Shown here: piece by piece, positions 1 through 7,990 of the stretch
Position numbering within the stretch: position 1 is the stretch's first letter
Layout: each line of letters starts with the position of its first letter
From: JBDREA01 sp043820265
GTDB taxonomy: Archaea; Altiarchaeota; Altiarchaeia; IMC4; JBDREA01
Direction: 5' to 3'
Length of the DNA stretch: 19,595 nt
NCBI GenBank assembly: GCA_043820265.1
Contig: JBDREA010000102.1
Location: forward strand, 1-19,595
Translations under genes and position numbers: made by a program
Notes under the pieces: generated by a model
Seen by the model: the letters and a program-made list of their open reading frames with translations, nothing else
Databases searched by the model: none
Told to the model about the DNA's origin: nothing

Positions 1-56
1 CCCATGAGATAATGATGATATCTACATATAAATATGCTCTTTGCAATTTGCCATTT

Positions 57-560
57 CTAGTTAAGGGATACAATCTCGGCCTTCATTGAATTTGGGTCGA
101 ATTTTGCCACTGTTTGTTTTCCGGTCAGGTATCCGCAGGTCTCGCCAGGATTGACGTGGACGGTGTCACCTGCTTTTTCGATGAGTTGTTCGTGCGTATG
201 ACCTGTCACAACCAGGTCGTATTCAGCCGATTTTAAGAGGCTTTCTGTTATCTTTGCTATAGTCCCATGATATACTGCTATCTTTCTTGCTTCTATCTCT
301 AATTCGATGAAGTCGGAGATATCTGTTTTCATATCTTCTTGAAGTCGGTCCCTTATCCATTGGCGGGAGCCTTCATTGTTCCCGAAAATGATTTTTAGGG
401 GCATATTTAGTTTTGCAAGCTCTGAGACTGCGAATGGGGATACCAGATCTCCAGCGTGGATGACTAATTCTACTTTTTGGTTGTTGAAGTAATCAACTGC
501 TTTTCTAATTGCCTCTAGGTTGTCGTGGCTGTCTGAGAAGATCCCGATTTCTGCGACCAT
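57..560 (-). CDS. MJ0936/YfcE-family metallophosphoesterase
   Basis: This 167-residue protein is a small calcineurin-like phosphoesterase. The dinuclear metal-site motifs appear in the family order: DSHDN near residue 10 (D-x-H), HAGD near residue 36, FGNNE near residue 59, the isolated His in VYHGT near residue 97, and GHTH near residue 120. Length and motif spacing match the MJ0936/YfcE group, which hydrolyses phosphodiesters or phosphomonoesters with Mn or Ni in vitro; the natural substrate is unknown. There is no signal peptide, so it should be cytoplasmic. The ATG lies one base after the TAA stop of the PRC-barrel gene, so the two are almost certainly co-transcribed and translationally coupled. 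The family call is firm; substrate and partner are unknown. Confidence 0.9.
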   Translation of the reverse strand: MVAEIGIFSDSHDNLEAIRKAVDYFNNQKVELVIHAGDLVSPFAVSELAKLNMPLKIIFGNNEGSRQWIRDRLQEDMKTDISDFIELEIEARKIAVYHGTIAKITESLLKSAEYDLVVTGHTHEQLIEKAGDTVHVNPGETCGYLTGKQTVAKFDPNSMKAEIVSLN

Positions 561-561
561 T

Positions 562-1098
562 TTACCAGGGTCCCCTTGTAGACCGTTCCCTTATCTTTTT
601 TGATAGGGTATCATAAGGCAGATCGATCTTGACCGAATTCTGTATGCTGTCGACCTCTATAAAAGGGAGTGTCTCCTCCTTGTTACCTCGTATTTTTTCG
701 ATTTTCGGCCCTTCTACGATGTAATACGGCTTTCTTCCCTCTTCGCTTATGCCTACGTTGTTTATCGTTCCAATGTGTTTGTCGTCAAAGTCGATGACAT
801 CCATCCCGATTAGTTGAGAGATTCTGTATGAATCCTTTTTTTCTATTTCTAACTTCTTGATCGTGGATATGAGATTTTTTAGGTCTTTGTAGAGTGTTAT
901 TTCATCTCCTATCTCGTTTACCTCTTCCATTGCCAGAAATTCTTCTTCTCTTCCTCTTATCTCTTTTATTTCACCGCCTGTCATCCTCAAATACACTTTG
1001 TAGTCTATTAGGGTGATGTTTAGGCCGTCGACTAGAGCTATGTCTTTTTTGGCTCCGTCCTTTACGTTTTTTCCTATGAGGTCTTTTAGGAAATGCAT
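562..1098 (-). CDS. PRC-barrel domain protein, probably two barrels
   Basis: A 178-residue soluble protein. The C-terminal half (about residues 92-165) has the PRC-barrel pattern: RISQLIGMDVIDFDDKHIG, then a turn, then YYIVEG, then a final strand ending in LPFIEVDSIQ. The N-terminal 80 residues (HFLKDLIGKNVKDG and later strands) look like a degenerate second barrel, joined by a charged helical linker at about residues 70-90. PRC barrels bind RNA or protein partners (RimM is the classical example), and stand-alone archaeal PRC proteins include cell-division factors of the CdpB type. Nothing here assigns this protein to division, and ftsZ lies 16 kb away. It is first in a two-gene operon with the phosphoesterase. 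The ATG follows a GGAAG-like ribosome site and a TATA box shared with the divergent regulator gene. Confidence 0.8.
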   Translation of the reverse strand: MHFLKDLIGKNVKDGAKKDIALVDGLNITLIDYKVYLRMTGGEIKEIRGREEEFLAMEEVNEIGDEITLYKDLKNLISTIKKLEIEKKDSYRISQLIGMDVIDFDDKHIGTINNVGISEEGRKPYYIVEGPKIEKIRGNKEETLPFIEVDSIQNSVKIDLPYDTLSKKIRERSTRGPW

Positions 1099-1197
1099 CT
1101 TCCTTATCTTATCCCTTTGGAGATAAAAAACGGGGGTATTTATATATGTGAAACGTACTATTTCTAATAAATATTAATAATCCAATTTATCCTGAAT
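1099..1197. promoter_or_regulatory. Divergent promoter region, PRC gene / ABC-operon regulator
   Basis: This 99-bp gap separates two divergent operons. TATATA at about 1138-1146 can serve the minus-strand PRC gene, leaving a leader of roughly 20 nt with a weak purine-rich ribosome site. A second A/T block, AATAAATATTAAT at 1166-1178, lies about 26 nt before the plus-strand ATG at 1198, the spacing expected for a leaderless archaeal transcript. The regulator could act here, but no convincing long operator palindrome was seen. Confidence 0.5.
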
Positions 1198-1695
1198 ATG
1201 GGCTCAGAAAAAAACACAATAGAGGAAGTAAAAACCGACATAAAGCAGACTGCATGCGAACTGTCACGACGCGTAGGGAAAAACCCCCTCGTACCTGAAC
1301 TCTACTTCACCCTATTCTTCTCAAAAGAACCCCTAAGCATAAAGGAAATCCATAACGCCACCGGTTATAGTATAGCAACCGTCAGCCAAACCATGGAGCT
1401 CGCCGTCCAATTCCTAGATGTCCGAAGATTTAAAAAACCCGGAAGTAAAAAACTATACTTCCAATGCGAACACGACACCGAAAAATTCATGGCCCCCTCC
1501 ACCCAGATGTTTAAGCTCGTACAAAAAAGCATGGCCGAGATGATGGACACACTCTCCAAATCCGAAGAAAAGCTCAAATCACAAAAAGGAGAAGATGCCA
1601 AATTCCACCTCGAAAACATCCAAAAGCTGTATAAAAAATATGAAGAACACAATCAGATGTTCATAAAATTCTTTGAGATAATGCTATCAAAATGA
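1198..1695 (+). CDS. GbsR/MarR-like winged-helix transcriptional regulator
   Basis: A 165-residue cytoplasmic DNA-binding protein. Residues about 30-95 form a winged helix-turn-helix: the stretch beginning PLSIKEIHNATGYSIATVSQ is the helix-turn-helix, followed by a basic wing around RRFKKPGSKKLYF. Residues about 100-163 are a long charged helix, probably a coiled-coil dimerisation segment, typical of the GbsR branch of MarR-like regulators. The stop codon overlaps the ATG of the ABC ATPase (ATGA at 1692-1695), so it is the first gene of the exporter operon and is likely an autoregulator, probably a repressor. Ligand-binding residues cannot be recognised. The start at 1198 is supported by the TATA box about 26 nt upstream, which would give a leaderless transcript. 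Confidence 0.85.
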   Translation: MGSEKNTIEEVKTDIKQTACELSRRVGKNPLVPELYFTLFFSKEPLSIKEIHNATGYSIATVSQTMELAVQFLDVRRFKKPGSKKLYFQCEHDTEKFMAPSTQMFKLVQKSMAEMMDTLSKSEEKLKSQKGEDAKFHLENIQKLYKKYEEHNQMFIKFFEIMLSK

Positions 1696-2396
1696 GCCTA
1701 AAAAATACCAAATCCGCAGGCCAACCAATAATAGACCTCCAAGACGTATGGAAAATATACCAGATGGGGGAAGTCGAGGTCCCAGCGTTGAGGGGATTAA
1801 CCCTGTCAATCTACCCCCAAGAATTTCTTGCAGTCATGGGTCCCTCAGGCTCAGGAAAGAGCACGGCATTAAACATGATCGGGTGCCTGGACGTCCCGAC
1901 AAGGGGGGACATTCTCCTCTCAGGACAAAACATCGCCCACCTCTCAGAATCCGATCTCGCGCAAATCAGAGGGAAAAAAATAGGATTCATATTCCAGCAA
2001 TTCAACCTCATGCCCAGCCTGACAGCCCAGGAAAACGTCGCACTACCGATGATCTTCCAGGGCTACAGCGCAATAGAAAGAGAAGACAGGTCAAAACACC
2101 TGCTTGAAATAGTCGGATTAGGCGACAGGATGCACCATCGGCCCGCGGAACTTTCAGGAGGACAACAGCAGCGTGTAGCAATCGCCCGAAGCCTATCAAA
2201 CGACCCCGAAGTAATACTCGCCGACGAACCAACAGGAAACCTGGACTCAAAATCAAGTAGCGAGATAATGGACATGCTCCAAGAACTGCATGAAAAAGAA
2301 GACAAAACGATAATAATGGTCACACACGACCCGGAAGTGGGAAAACGGGCGAAGCGCCTAGTCCAACTACGAGACGGGACGTGCACGACATGCTAA
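1692..2396 (+). CDS. MacB/LolD-type ABC transporter ATP-binding protein
   Basis: A 234-residue cytoplasmic ABC ATPase, complete for its family. Walker A GPSGSGKST is at residues 50-58, the Q-loop FQQF at 101-104, signature LSGGQ at 154-158, Walker B with catalytic Glu (VILADEP) at 174-180, TGNLDS at 181-186 as in MacB/LolD/FtsE proteins, and the H-loop His (VTHDP) at 212. It would power the two FtsX-type permeases encoded at 3767-6189. Only one ATPase gene is present, so a homodimer presumably serves a permease heterodimer. Its start overlaps the regulator stop by four bases. The C-terminus ends in an unusual short CTTC tail with two cysteines. Confidence 0.95.
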   Translation: MSLKNTKSAGQPIIDLQDVWKIYQMGEVEVPALRGLTLSIYPQEFLAVMGPSGSGKSTALNMIGCLDVPTRGDILLSGQNIAHLSESDLAQIRGKKIGFIFQQFNLMPSLTAQENVALPMIFQGYSAIEREDRSKHLLEIVGLGDRMHHRPAELSGGQQQRVAIARSLSNDPEVILADEPTGNLDSKSSSEIMDMLQELHEKEDKTIIMVTHDPEVGKRAKRLVQLRDGTCTTC

Positions 2397-2433
2397 TAAA
2401 GATCGAAAAAGAATAAACCGGAGGAAAGAAAAA

Positions 2434-3744
2434 ATGAAAAAAGAAATGTTCATAATACTGGCCATAGTGGCAATGCTTACGATACCATCCGCAATGGCGG
2501 AAATAAAGATCGATTCGATTTCAACCGACCCGACCTACATCGAGGCAGGAGACGAAGTCGACATATATATAAAGATCCATGAAGACCCGAGCAAAGGCCA
2601 GCTTCTAACAGCAGCCTACAGATCAGACAAAGACAACATACTAAGACAAGATCCAGACACTGCATACTGGGTGTCAATTGAGCCGAAAGACGACCTAACA
2701 ACAGAAAACATCATTTTTTTCGAAAAGAAGAAGCCCATCGGTCACTTGTTCATAGGCGAAAGCTGGACCGCACCCTTTAAAATAAAGGTTAAAACCTCGG
2801 CTCCGCCTGCGAGCTACAAGTTCGATGTCACGATTATCAAGACCGCCCTAACCGGGACCGAAGGTGACGTAGCAGCATCAAGGGAGACCACATTCCAGGT
2901 GAAAGGGATTCCAAAATTTAATATCGAGGCAACTAATGCTATAGCTCTGGGATCAGAGGGAAAGATCAGGATCAATGTGAAAAACGTCGGCGGCGACTCA
3001 GCCCGCCACGTAACAGTTGGCCTGAACGCAACCACGCCCTTCACTCCACTTGACTCGTCTTCAGTAGACGTCGGAATCATAAAGCCTGGAGAGGTAAAGA
3101 CAGTCGTTTTCCCAGTGTCCGTTGACACTAGTGCAATGGCAAAGGCCTACCCAGTTATCGTCGGGCTCAAACATACTAATCCCTCCGGTACAGATCTGAT
3201 GGATGCTTACTTAATCGGAGTTAGTGTGACAGGAGAGCCAAAAATTGACGTGGCAATCGACGATGCTGGAAGTTTGAAGGCAGGAGCAACAGGGGACATC
3301 ATTGTGAGCATCGTAAACTCAGAATACATCGACGCAAAATTCCTGAACCTTGAATTGATACCAGGAAAAGACTTCAAGATAAAGACGACCCCGAAAGTCT
3401 ATGTCGGCGCCGTGGACTCGGACGACTTCGAAACAGTCGACTACACCCTGAAAATATCAAATGATGTGACCGCAGAAGAAATCCCTCTGACATTCAAGGC
3501 AACCTACAAAAAAGAGGGCTGTAGCCTCGACTTCGAAAAAGAATATGTTCTAAATCTGCCTCTAACAACAGAAGCCGAATTAAAAGAGGAGGCAGCAAAC
3601 GGTGGCTACCAAGATCAGGCAATGATGGCAGTCATGGTTATTCCCGCTCTGATTGTCGCCTATTTGATCCTTTGGTTGCTTATAAAAGTTCTTGGTGCTA
3701 TCACCCGATTCCTCGATAGAAGGATTTTCAACAGGCAAAAGTAG
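2434..3744 (+). CDS. Exported, membrane-anchored COG1361/NEW3-type protein of the ABC operon
   Basis: A 436-residue protein with a signal peptide at residues 1-22 (cleavage after SAMA), a large extracellular all-beta region, and one C-terminal membrane helix at about 396-420 followed by a basic cytoplasmic tail (RRIFNRQK). The ectodomain contains repeated Ig-like units, with NVKNVGGDSARHVTVGL near residue 182 and a further unit near residue 270, the pattern of COG1361/NEW3 or CARDB proteins. A strong GGAGG at 2420-2424 sits nine bases before the ATG. It lies between the ATPase and the permeases, where bacterial operons often carry a MacA-like adaptor. It is not a MacA homologue: no biotinyl-lipoyl or long hairpin segment is visible. 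An adaptor or substrate-capturing role is inferred from position. Confidence 0.8.
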   Translation: MKKEMFIILAIVAMLTIPSAMAEIKIDSISTDPTYIEAGDEVDIYIKIHEDPSKGQLLTAAYRSDKDNILRQDPDTAYWVSIEPKDDLTTENIIFFEKKKPIGHLFIGESWTAPFKIKVKTSAPPASYKFDVTIIKTALTGTEGDVAASRETTFQVKGIPKFNIEATNAIALGSEGKIRINVKNVGGDSARHVTVGLNATTPFTPLDSSSVDVGIIKPGEVKTVVFPVSVDTSAMAKAYPVIVGLKHTNPSGTDLMDAYLIGVSVTGEPKIDVAIDDAGSLKAGATGDIIVSIVNSEYIDAKFLNLELIPGKDFKIKTTPKVYVGAVDSDDFETVDYTLKISNDVTAEEIPLTFKATYKKEGCSLDFEKEYVLNLPLTTEAELKEEAANGGYQDQAMMAVMVIPALIVAYLILWLLIKVLGAITRFLDRRIFNRQK

Positions 3745-3766
3745 GAAGCTTGATAGGAATACTAGC

Positions 3767-4984
3767 ATGATAGCCGACTACTGCAGGTTTGCCTGGGACA
3801 ACCTTCGCGGAAGACAGATGAGAAGCTGGCTCACAATGGTGGGTATATTTATAGGCATAGCAGCAGTTGTGGCTCTCCTCTCTTTAGGCCAGGGTATGCA
3901 GAATGCCGTTGATGACGAGTTTGAAAAGATTGGTAAAAACAGAATAACGGTTATGCCAGGTGGAATGAATGTTGGTTCTCCAGAGATGCAATCCCAACTT
4001 TCTAGTGCCAAGCTCGAAGAAAAGGACGTTGACTTAATCAATGGGATTAAAGGTGTGGAGCACTCAATGGGAATACTTCAGATAACCGAGCAAATAACAT
4101 ACAAGGGAGACTCAGAGACGATAAACATCATTTCTTGGCCTACATCAGATAAGGATTTAGAATTTATCAGAAAGGTCGACTTCTTCGACATGGAAGACGG
4201 CAGGCTTCTAAAAAGCTCTGACACTTCAAAAGCTGTGGTCGGCTACGATCTCGCCTACGAAAACGTCTTTGAGAAACCAGTTCATGTGGGAAGCAAGATA
4301 ACGATACGAGGAAACACCTTCGAAGTTGTGGGAATCCATGTAAAGACGGGGACTCCTCAACATGATGTCAAGGTTACGATACCACGAAAAGTCGCTTCTG
4401 ACATCTTTGAGAGAGGGGGCAGGGTGGATACGATTATGGTTGAAGTCCAAAACGGATTTGAACCCTCCGATATTGCCGAGGCGATAAAAAGAAAAATGCG
4501 CCGAGACCGAGGTCAAGATGAAGGAGAAGAAGATTTTTTGGTATCCACCGCAGAGCAGATGATTGAGATGTTCAAAGTGGTGCTTGACACAATCCAATAC
4601 TTCCTTGCAGGAATTGCCGGAATCTCTCTGGTTGTAGGTGCTGTTGGCATCATGACCAGCATGTATACGTCGGTGCTTGAGAGAACCCGACAAATTGGGG
4701 TTATGAAATCAATTGGCGCAAGGAACAAGGACATACTACTGATTTTTCTTATTGAAGCCGGTTTTTTAGGAACAGTTGGAGGAATCATTGGGATCGTAAT
4801 TGGCCTCATCCTCTCAACGATTGTAGTATATGCTGCGGGTATTGATTTACTTACTGCCTACTATGGATTTGACCTGATATTTGGTGCACTAGCCTTCAGC
4901 TTTTGCGTTGGCGCATTATCTGGATTGCTTCCAGCACGTAGGGCGGCAAAAATGAATCCAGTCGACGCTTTGAGGTACAGGTGA
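3767..4984 (+). CDS. MacB-family ABC permease (FtsX domain), subunit 1
   Basis: A four-helix MacB/FtsX permease of 405 residues from the chosen start. Helix 1 is at residues 21-43, then a large extracellular MacB periplasmic-core-type domain to about 265, then three helices and the family C-terminus (LLPARRAAKMNPVDALRYR). The cytoplasmic loop VLERTRQIGVMKSIGARNKD is the coupling-helix region that contacts the ATPase. An in-frame start at 3692 would overlap the previous gene by 53 bp and add 25 non-membrane residues; ATG 3767 gives the standard N-terminus (MIADYCRFAWDNLRG) and has a GGA-containing site about nine bases upstream. Proteins of this type transmit ATP hydrolysis as motion across the membrane, often to expel lipids, peptides or drugs. 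Cargo is unknown. Confidence 0.92.
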   Translation: MIADYCRFAWDNLRGRQMRSWLTMVGIFIGIAAVVALLSLGQGMQNAVDDEFEKIGKNRITVMPGGMNVGSPEMQSQLSSAKLEEKDVDLINGIKGVEHSMGILQITEQITYKGDSETINIISWPTSDKDLEFIRKVDFFDMEDGRLLKSSDTSKAVVGYDLAYENVFEKPVHVGSKITIRGNTFEVVGIHVKTGTPQHDVKVTIPRKVASDIFERGGRVDTIMVEVQNGFEPSDIAEAIKRKMRRDRGQDEGEEDFLVSTAEQMIEMFKVVLDTIQYFLAGIAGISLVVGAVGIMTSMYTSVLERTRQIGVMKSIGARNKDILLIFLIEAGFLGTVGGIIGIVIGLILSTIVVYAAGIDLLTAYYGFDLIFGALAFSFCVGALSGLLPARRAAKMNPVDALRYR

Positions 4985-6189
4985 TGTTAGCTGAATACGC
5001 GAAATTCGCAATCGAGGGTTTAGTCCACAAGGGCATCAGAAGCCTTCTGACTATGACTGGCATATTCATTGGAATTGCTGCAGTCGTGTCACTAATCTCA
5101 CTTGGTCAGGGACTTGAGGATGCGATAAACTCCCAGTTCGCCCAAGTCGGAAGCGATGTGATATTCATATCCCCCGGGGAAAGTATGTTCGATGTTGGTA
5201 CCAGCTCTAAGCTAACAGACAAAGATGTTGAAGTCGTAGAGCGCGTCAAGGGGATGGATCTGGTTGTCCCTTTGGCCATGAAAATCGCAAAAGTCGAATA
5301 CGGCAACGAGATAATCTATACATACATAGCCGGTGTGCCAACAGACGAAAATATCGAGCTATTAAAGACCATGGAGTTTTTCAAGATCTATGAAGGCCGT
5401 TGGATAAAGCAAAACGATCGCTACAAAGCCAATTTGGGATACCGCTTTACTGTTGGAGACGTATTTGACAAACCTGTAAAGACCCGGGATAGAGTCAAAA
5501 TCGACGGTACAACCTTTGAAGTGGTTGGCTCCATGGAGTCGGTGGGAAACAGCCAAGACGACCAAAACGTCTACATCCCCCTAGACGCCGCCCTAGACCT
5601 TTTCGATATCGACAACTACATGGTTATTTACGCACGCGGGAAGCCTGGAATAGACTTTTCAAATCTTGCCGAAGATATTAAAAAAGACCTTCGCAAATCC
5701 CGGGACGTAAAGGAGGGGGAGGAAGACTTCTCGGTCGAGACAAGTGAAAGCCTCATGGAGACAATGGGCACCATCCTAGACATCATACAATGGATACTAA
5801 TTGGAGTTTCCATGATATCACTTGTAGTGGGGGGAGTTGGGATAATGAATACAATGTACACCTCTGTTTTAGAGAGGACAAGAGAGATAGGAGTCATGAA
5901 AGCGATAGGTGCAAGAAACAATGATATACTAACAATATTTCTCGTGGAAGCAGGAGTTCTAGGGATGATAGGGGGGATTATCGGATGTGTTATTGGCATC
6001 ACAATGAGTAAATCAGTTGAGCTCGCAATTGCCGCATCGGGAAATCCCGGACTACTTCAAGCGCACATCTCAGCTCAACTAATCCTTGGAGCCCTCGCGT
6101 TCAGCTTTATAGTCGGCTGCATTTCAGGCGTGCTTCCCGCAAGACATGCTGCGAAACTCAAACCTGTAGACGCTCTAAGATACGAGTAG
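4984..6189 (+). CDS. MacB-family ABC permease (FtsX domain), subunit 2
   Basis: This 401-residue permease is clearly homologous to the preceding gene along its full length: helix 1 (SLLTMTGIFIGIAAVVSLIS), an extracellular core domain ending in the shared EGEEDFSVETSESL segment, three further helices, a coupling loop VLERTREIGVMKAIGARNND, and the C-terminal LPARHAAKLKPVDALRYE. ATG at 4984 overlaps the upstream stop (TGATG), with AGGTG just before it; a GTG at 4981 would add only one residue. The two permeases have diverged mostly in the extracellular domains, which suggests an obligate heterodimer instead of two redundant copies. It is the last gene of the operon, followed by a T-rich stretch (TTCTTTT) at about 6193-6199 that could end transcription. 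Confidence 0.92.
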   Translation: MLAEYAKFAIEGLVHKGIRSLLTMTGIFIGIAAVVSLISLGQGLEDAINSQFAQVGSDVIFISPGESMFDVGTSSKLTDKDVEVVERVKGMDLVVPLAMKIAKVEYGNEIIYTYIAGVPTDENIELLKTMEFFKIYEGRWIKQNDRYKANLGYRFTVGDVFDKPVKTRDRVKIDGTTFEVVGSMESVGNSQDDQNVYIPLDAALDLFDIDNYMVIYARGKPGIDFSNLAEDIKKDLRKSRDVKEGEEDFSVETSESLMETMGTILDIIQWILIGVSMISLVVGGVGIMNTMYTSVLERTREIGVMKAIGARNNDILTIFLVEAGVLGMIGGIIGCVIGITMSKSVELAIAASGNPGLLQAHISAQLILGALAFSFIVGCISGVLPARHAAKLKPVDALRYE

Positions 6190-6247
6190 CATTCTTTTAA
6201 GCTTCTGTGATAAATATATGTTTGTTTGCATTTTGAGGTGATGGTTT
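6190..6247 (+). promoter_or_regulatory. Likely promoter and strong ribosome site before the small membrane-protein genes
   Basis: A/T-rich TATA-like segments lie at about 6195-6200 (TTTTAA) and 6210-6219. A strong GAGGTG at 6235-6240 is seven bases from ATG 6248. It decides the start over the ATG at 6241, which runs into a stop after seven codons. The promoter position is less certain than the ribosome site. Confidence 0.45.
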
Positions 6248-6562
6248 ATGGTTTTCAGGATTAAGCGTCATGCGGAAAAAGACGAGGAAAATATCAAGGA
6301 CAAGGTCAAGGACGTCGGGGAGAAAATGGACGTTGCCGTGCATAAAATAAAGGACTTGAATAAGTCGGCCACAAGGGAGTTCAAGGAGTTGGGCAAGAAG
6401 TGGGACGATATCTATGATCGCTACGATCTGGAAAAACGAGGCGAGGAACTGGAGGCGGCACTCCAAGACCTTGATAAATTCATAAAAAAACACCCACATG
6501 CTGGGGTGGCATTGGGTGCTGCGGCCGGATACATCGTGGGTTCGCTTTTCAGTCGAAAATAA
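6248..6562 (+). CDS. Small coiled-coil protein with C-terminal membrane helix (YqjD/DUF883-like or YtxH-like)
   Basis: A 104-residue, strongly charged helical protein (residues 1-80, rich in Lys/Glu/Asp) ending in a single Gly/Ala-rich membrane segment at about 84-101 (HAGVALGAAAGYIVGSLF) and a basic SRK tail. The arrangement of an amphipathic helix, a His-Pro turn, a glycine-zipper helix and a basic end is that of DUF883 (ElaB/YqjD) and YtxH-like proteins; bacterial YqjD tethers ribosomes to the inner membrane. Direct homology cannot be proven by eye. The next gene starts two bases after the stop and encodes a two-helix membrane protein like YqjE, which strengthens the comparison. Confidence 0.65.
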   Translation: MVFRIKRHAEKDEENIKDKVKDVGEKMDVAVHKIKDLNKSATREFKELGKKWDDIYDRYDLEKRGEELEAALQDLDKFIKKHPHAGVALGAAAGYIVGSLFSRK

Positions 6563-6564
6563 AA

Positions 6565-6900
6565 ATGGTCTTTGAAAAAGAGATAAAGGACTTCCTGCAA
6601 TCCTTTGTGAAGGAGTTTTTTACTTCAGTGGAGACAGACGTGTCGGATAGGATTTCGCGGATTATACAAACCAAAATTGTCAAACCATTGGACAGATTGG
6701 GCAGGAGGCTCATGTACGGTTTTACCGCAGCAATCATGGTCTCTCTAGGGATCGTTGCGGTAGCACTTTCCGTTCTCGTATTCCTCTACTATATCCTCAC
6801 CCCTGGCCATCTTGCACTGGCCTTTGCCGTTGTCGGAGTGCTGCTTTTAATAGCAGGAGTTGTATTTTCCTCGAAGATGGCATCACTTAATGAAAGCTAA
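6565..6900 (+). CDS. Small two-helix membrane protein (YqjE / phage-holin-3_6-like)
   Basis: A 111-residue protein. Residues 1-47 form an amphipathic cytoplasmic helix region with alternating acidic and basic residues. Two membrane helices follow at about 50-76 and 80-104, joined by a short loop containing YYILTPGH, and the tail is short (SSKMASLNES). Size and topology match the YqjE/holin-superfamily-III group found beside YqjD in bacteria. No enzymatic motif is present. The gene begins two bases after the stop of the coiled-coil gene and ends 30 bases before the AI-2E transporter gene, so the three probably form one transcription unit. The family assignment rests on topology and context only. 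Confidence 0.6.
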   Translation: MVFEKEIKDFLQSFVKEFFTSVETDVSDRISRIIQTKIVKPLDRLGRRLMYGFTAAIMVSLGIVAVALSVLVFLYYILTPGHLALAFAVVGVLLLIAGVVFSSKMASLNES

Positions 6901-6930
6901 AGGTGCGTTTTAGGGGGTTAAGTTTTTATC

Positions 6931-7989
6931 ATGGCGACACAGTGGTTCACAAAAAACCTGCATTGGACCTTATTTGGGTTACTTTTACTGTACCTGATAT
7001 TTTTGATGGTTTATCCATACCTTGACGTTTTCGTTTATGCATTATTCATCTACTATGTGACCCGGCCCATATACCTCCAATTGAAAAGGGAGTGTAACCA
7101 TGATTCGCTTTCGGCATTCATCGCAGTATTCATGTTTATCTTACCTGTGATCCTTTTGGTTATCTACACCTTTTCGGTCGCCTCAATCGAGCTCCAATAC
7201 TTCCTTGGGAAAATGGATTCCCCGGAAGCTAAGGCATTAAATTCAGCCCTTCAAAGCTACCATGAATTCGCACTCGACTTCAACCCGAAAATACTCATTG
7301 AAGCATTTATGGGAAATGAGGACATCCGTTCGATAATATATTATCTTTTGTCAAGTTCCCTGGACATAATCCTGAATTTTGTCCTTGTCTTTCTCATAGG
7401 ATTCTACCTTTTGAAGGATGGCCCGAAAGTCACTTCCTGGTTTAAAAAAACCTGTTGCGAGAATCGTCTCTGGCTGAGGGTTTTTTTAGATGAAGTTGAT
7501 GGAGGCTTATTCCACGTCTTCTTCGGAAACATCTTAACAGCAGGTTTGACAGCAGTGATTGCTGCCACCTCCTTCGTGTTTCTGAATTCCTATTCTCCCT
7601 CTGAATTCCTTCAGATACCTTATCCAGTATTACTTGGGATGTTAGCAGGGATTGCCAGCCTTATCCCTCTCCTGGGACTAAAACTCGTGTGGGTACCTCT
7701 GTTTTTATGGTTGAGTCTCAGAGTCTACGTCTACGGCAACTTCGCCGCCCACTGGCCATTTCTCCTGTTTTTCTTGTTTGTCGTAAACGTAATCGTCGAT
7801 ATAATCCCAGACCTTATCCTGAGGCCCTATATCTCCGGCAGAAACATTCATCTCGGGATAATGATGTTATCCTACATATTCGGCCCCGCGGCCTTCGGAC
7901 CAGTCGGCATATTCGTTGGGCCACTGATAGTGATAGTTTCCACGAATTTCGGAAAAATCGTGCTGCCACAGATAATATCAAGAAAATAG
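6931..7989 (+). CDS. AI-2E/PerM family transporter
   Basis: A 352-residue polytopic membrane protein with about eight helices. Two N-terminal helices (residues 10-50) and a third at about 62-85 precede a non-membrane segment (90-140). A helix containing FLIGFYLLKDGPKVTSWF near 150-170, a conserved feature of the family, is followed by several helices at 195-340, including the Pro/Gly-rich IPYPVLLGMLAGIASLIPLLG. This is the pattern of the AI-2E exporter family (PerM/TqsA/YdiK, formerly UPF0118). Members export signalling or metabolic compounds or work as Na+/H+ antiporters; the substrate here cannot be told from sequence. The stop lies one base from the stop of the converging glycogen synthase. 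Confidence 0.88.
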   Translation: MATQWFTKNLHWTLFGLLLLYLIFLMVYPYLDVFVYALFIYYVTRPIYLQLKRECNHDSLSAFIAVFMFILPVILLVIYTFSVASIELQYFLGKMDSPEAKALNSALQSYHEFALDFNPKILIEAFMGNEDIRSIIYYLLSSSLDIILNFVLVFLIGFYLLKDGPKVTSWFKKTCCENRLWLRVFLDEVDGGLFHVFFGNILTAGLTAVIAATSFVFLNSYSPSEFLQIPYPVLLGMLAGIASLIPLLGLKLVWVPLFLWLSLRVYVYGNFAAHWPFLLFFLFVVNVIVDIIPDLILRPYISGRNIHLGIMMLSYIFGPAAFGPVGIFVGPLIVIVSTNFGKIVLPQIISRK

Positions 7990-7990
7990 A

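Noticed and set aside
3692..3766. Upstream in-frame start for the first permease
   Set aside because: It would overlap the previous gene by 53 bp and add a non-conserved N-terminus; ATG 3767 has a better ribosome site and the family-like start.
4226..4693. 155-residue minus-strand open frame
   Set aside because: It is a shadow of the first permease gene, which has clear family motifs over the same bases.
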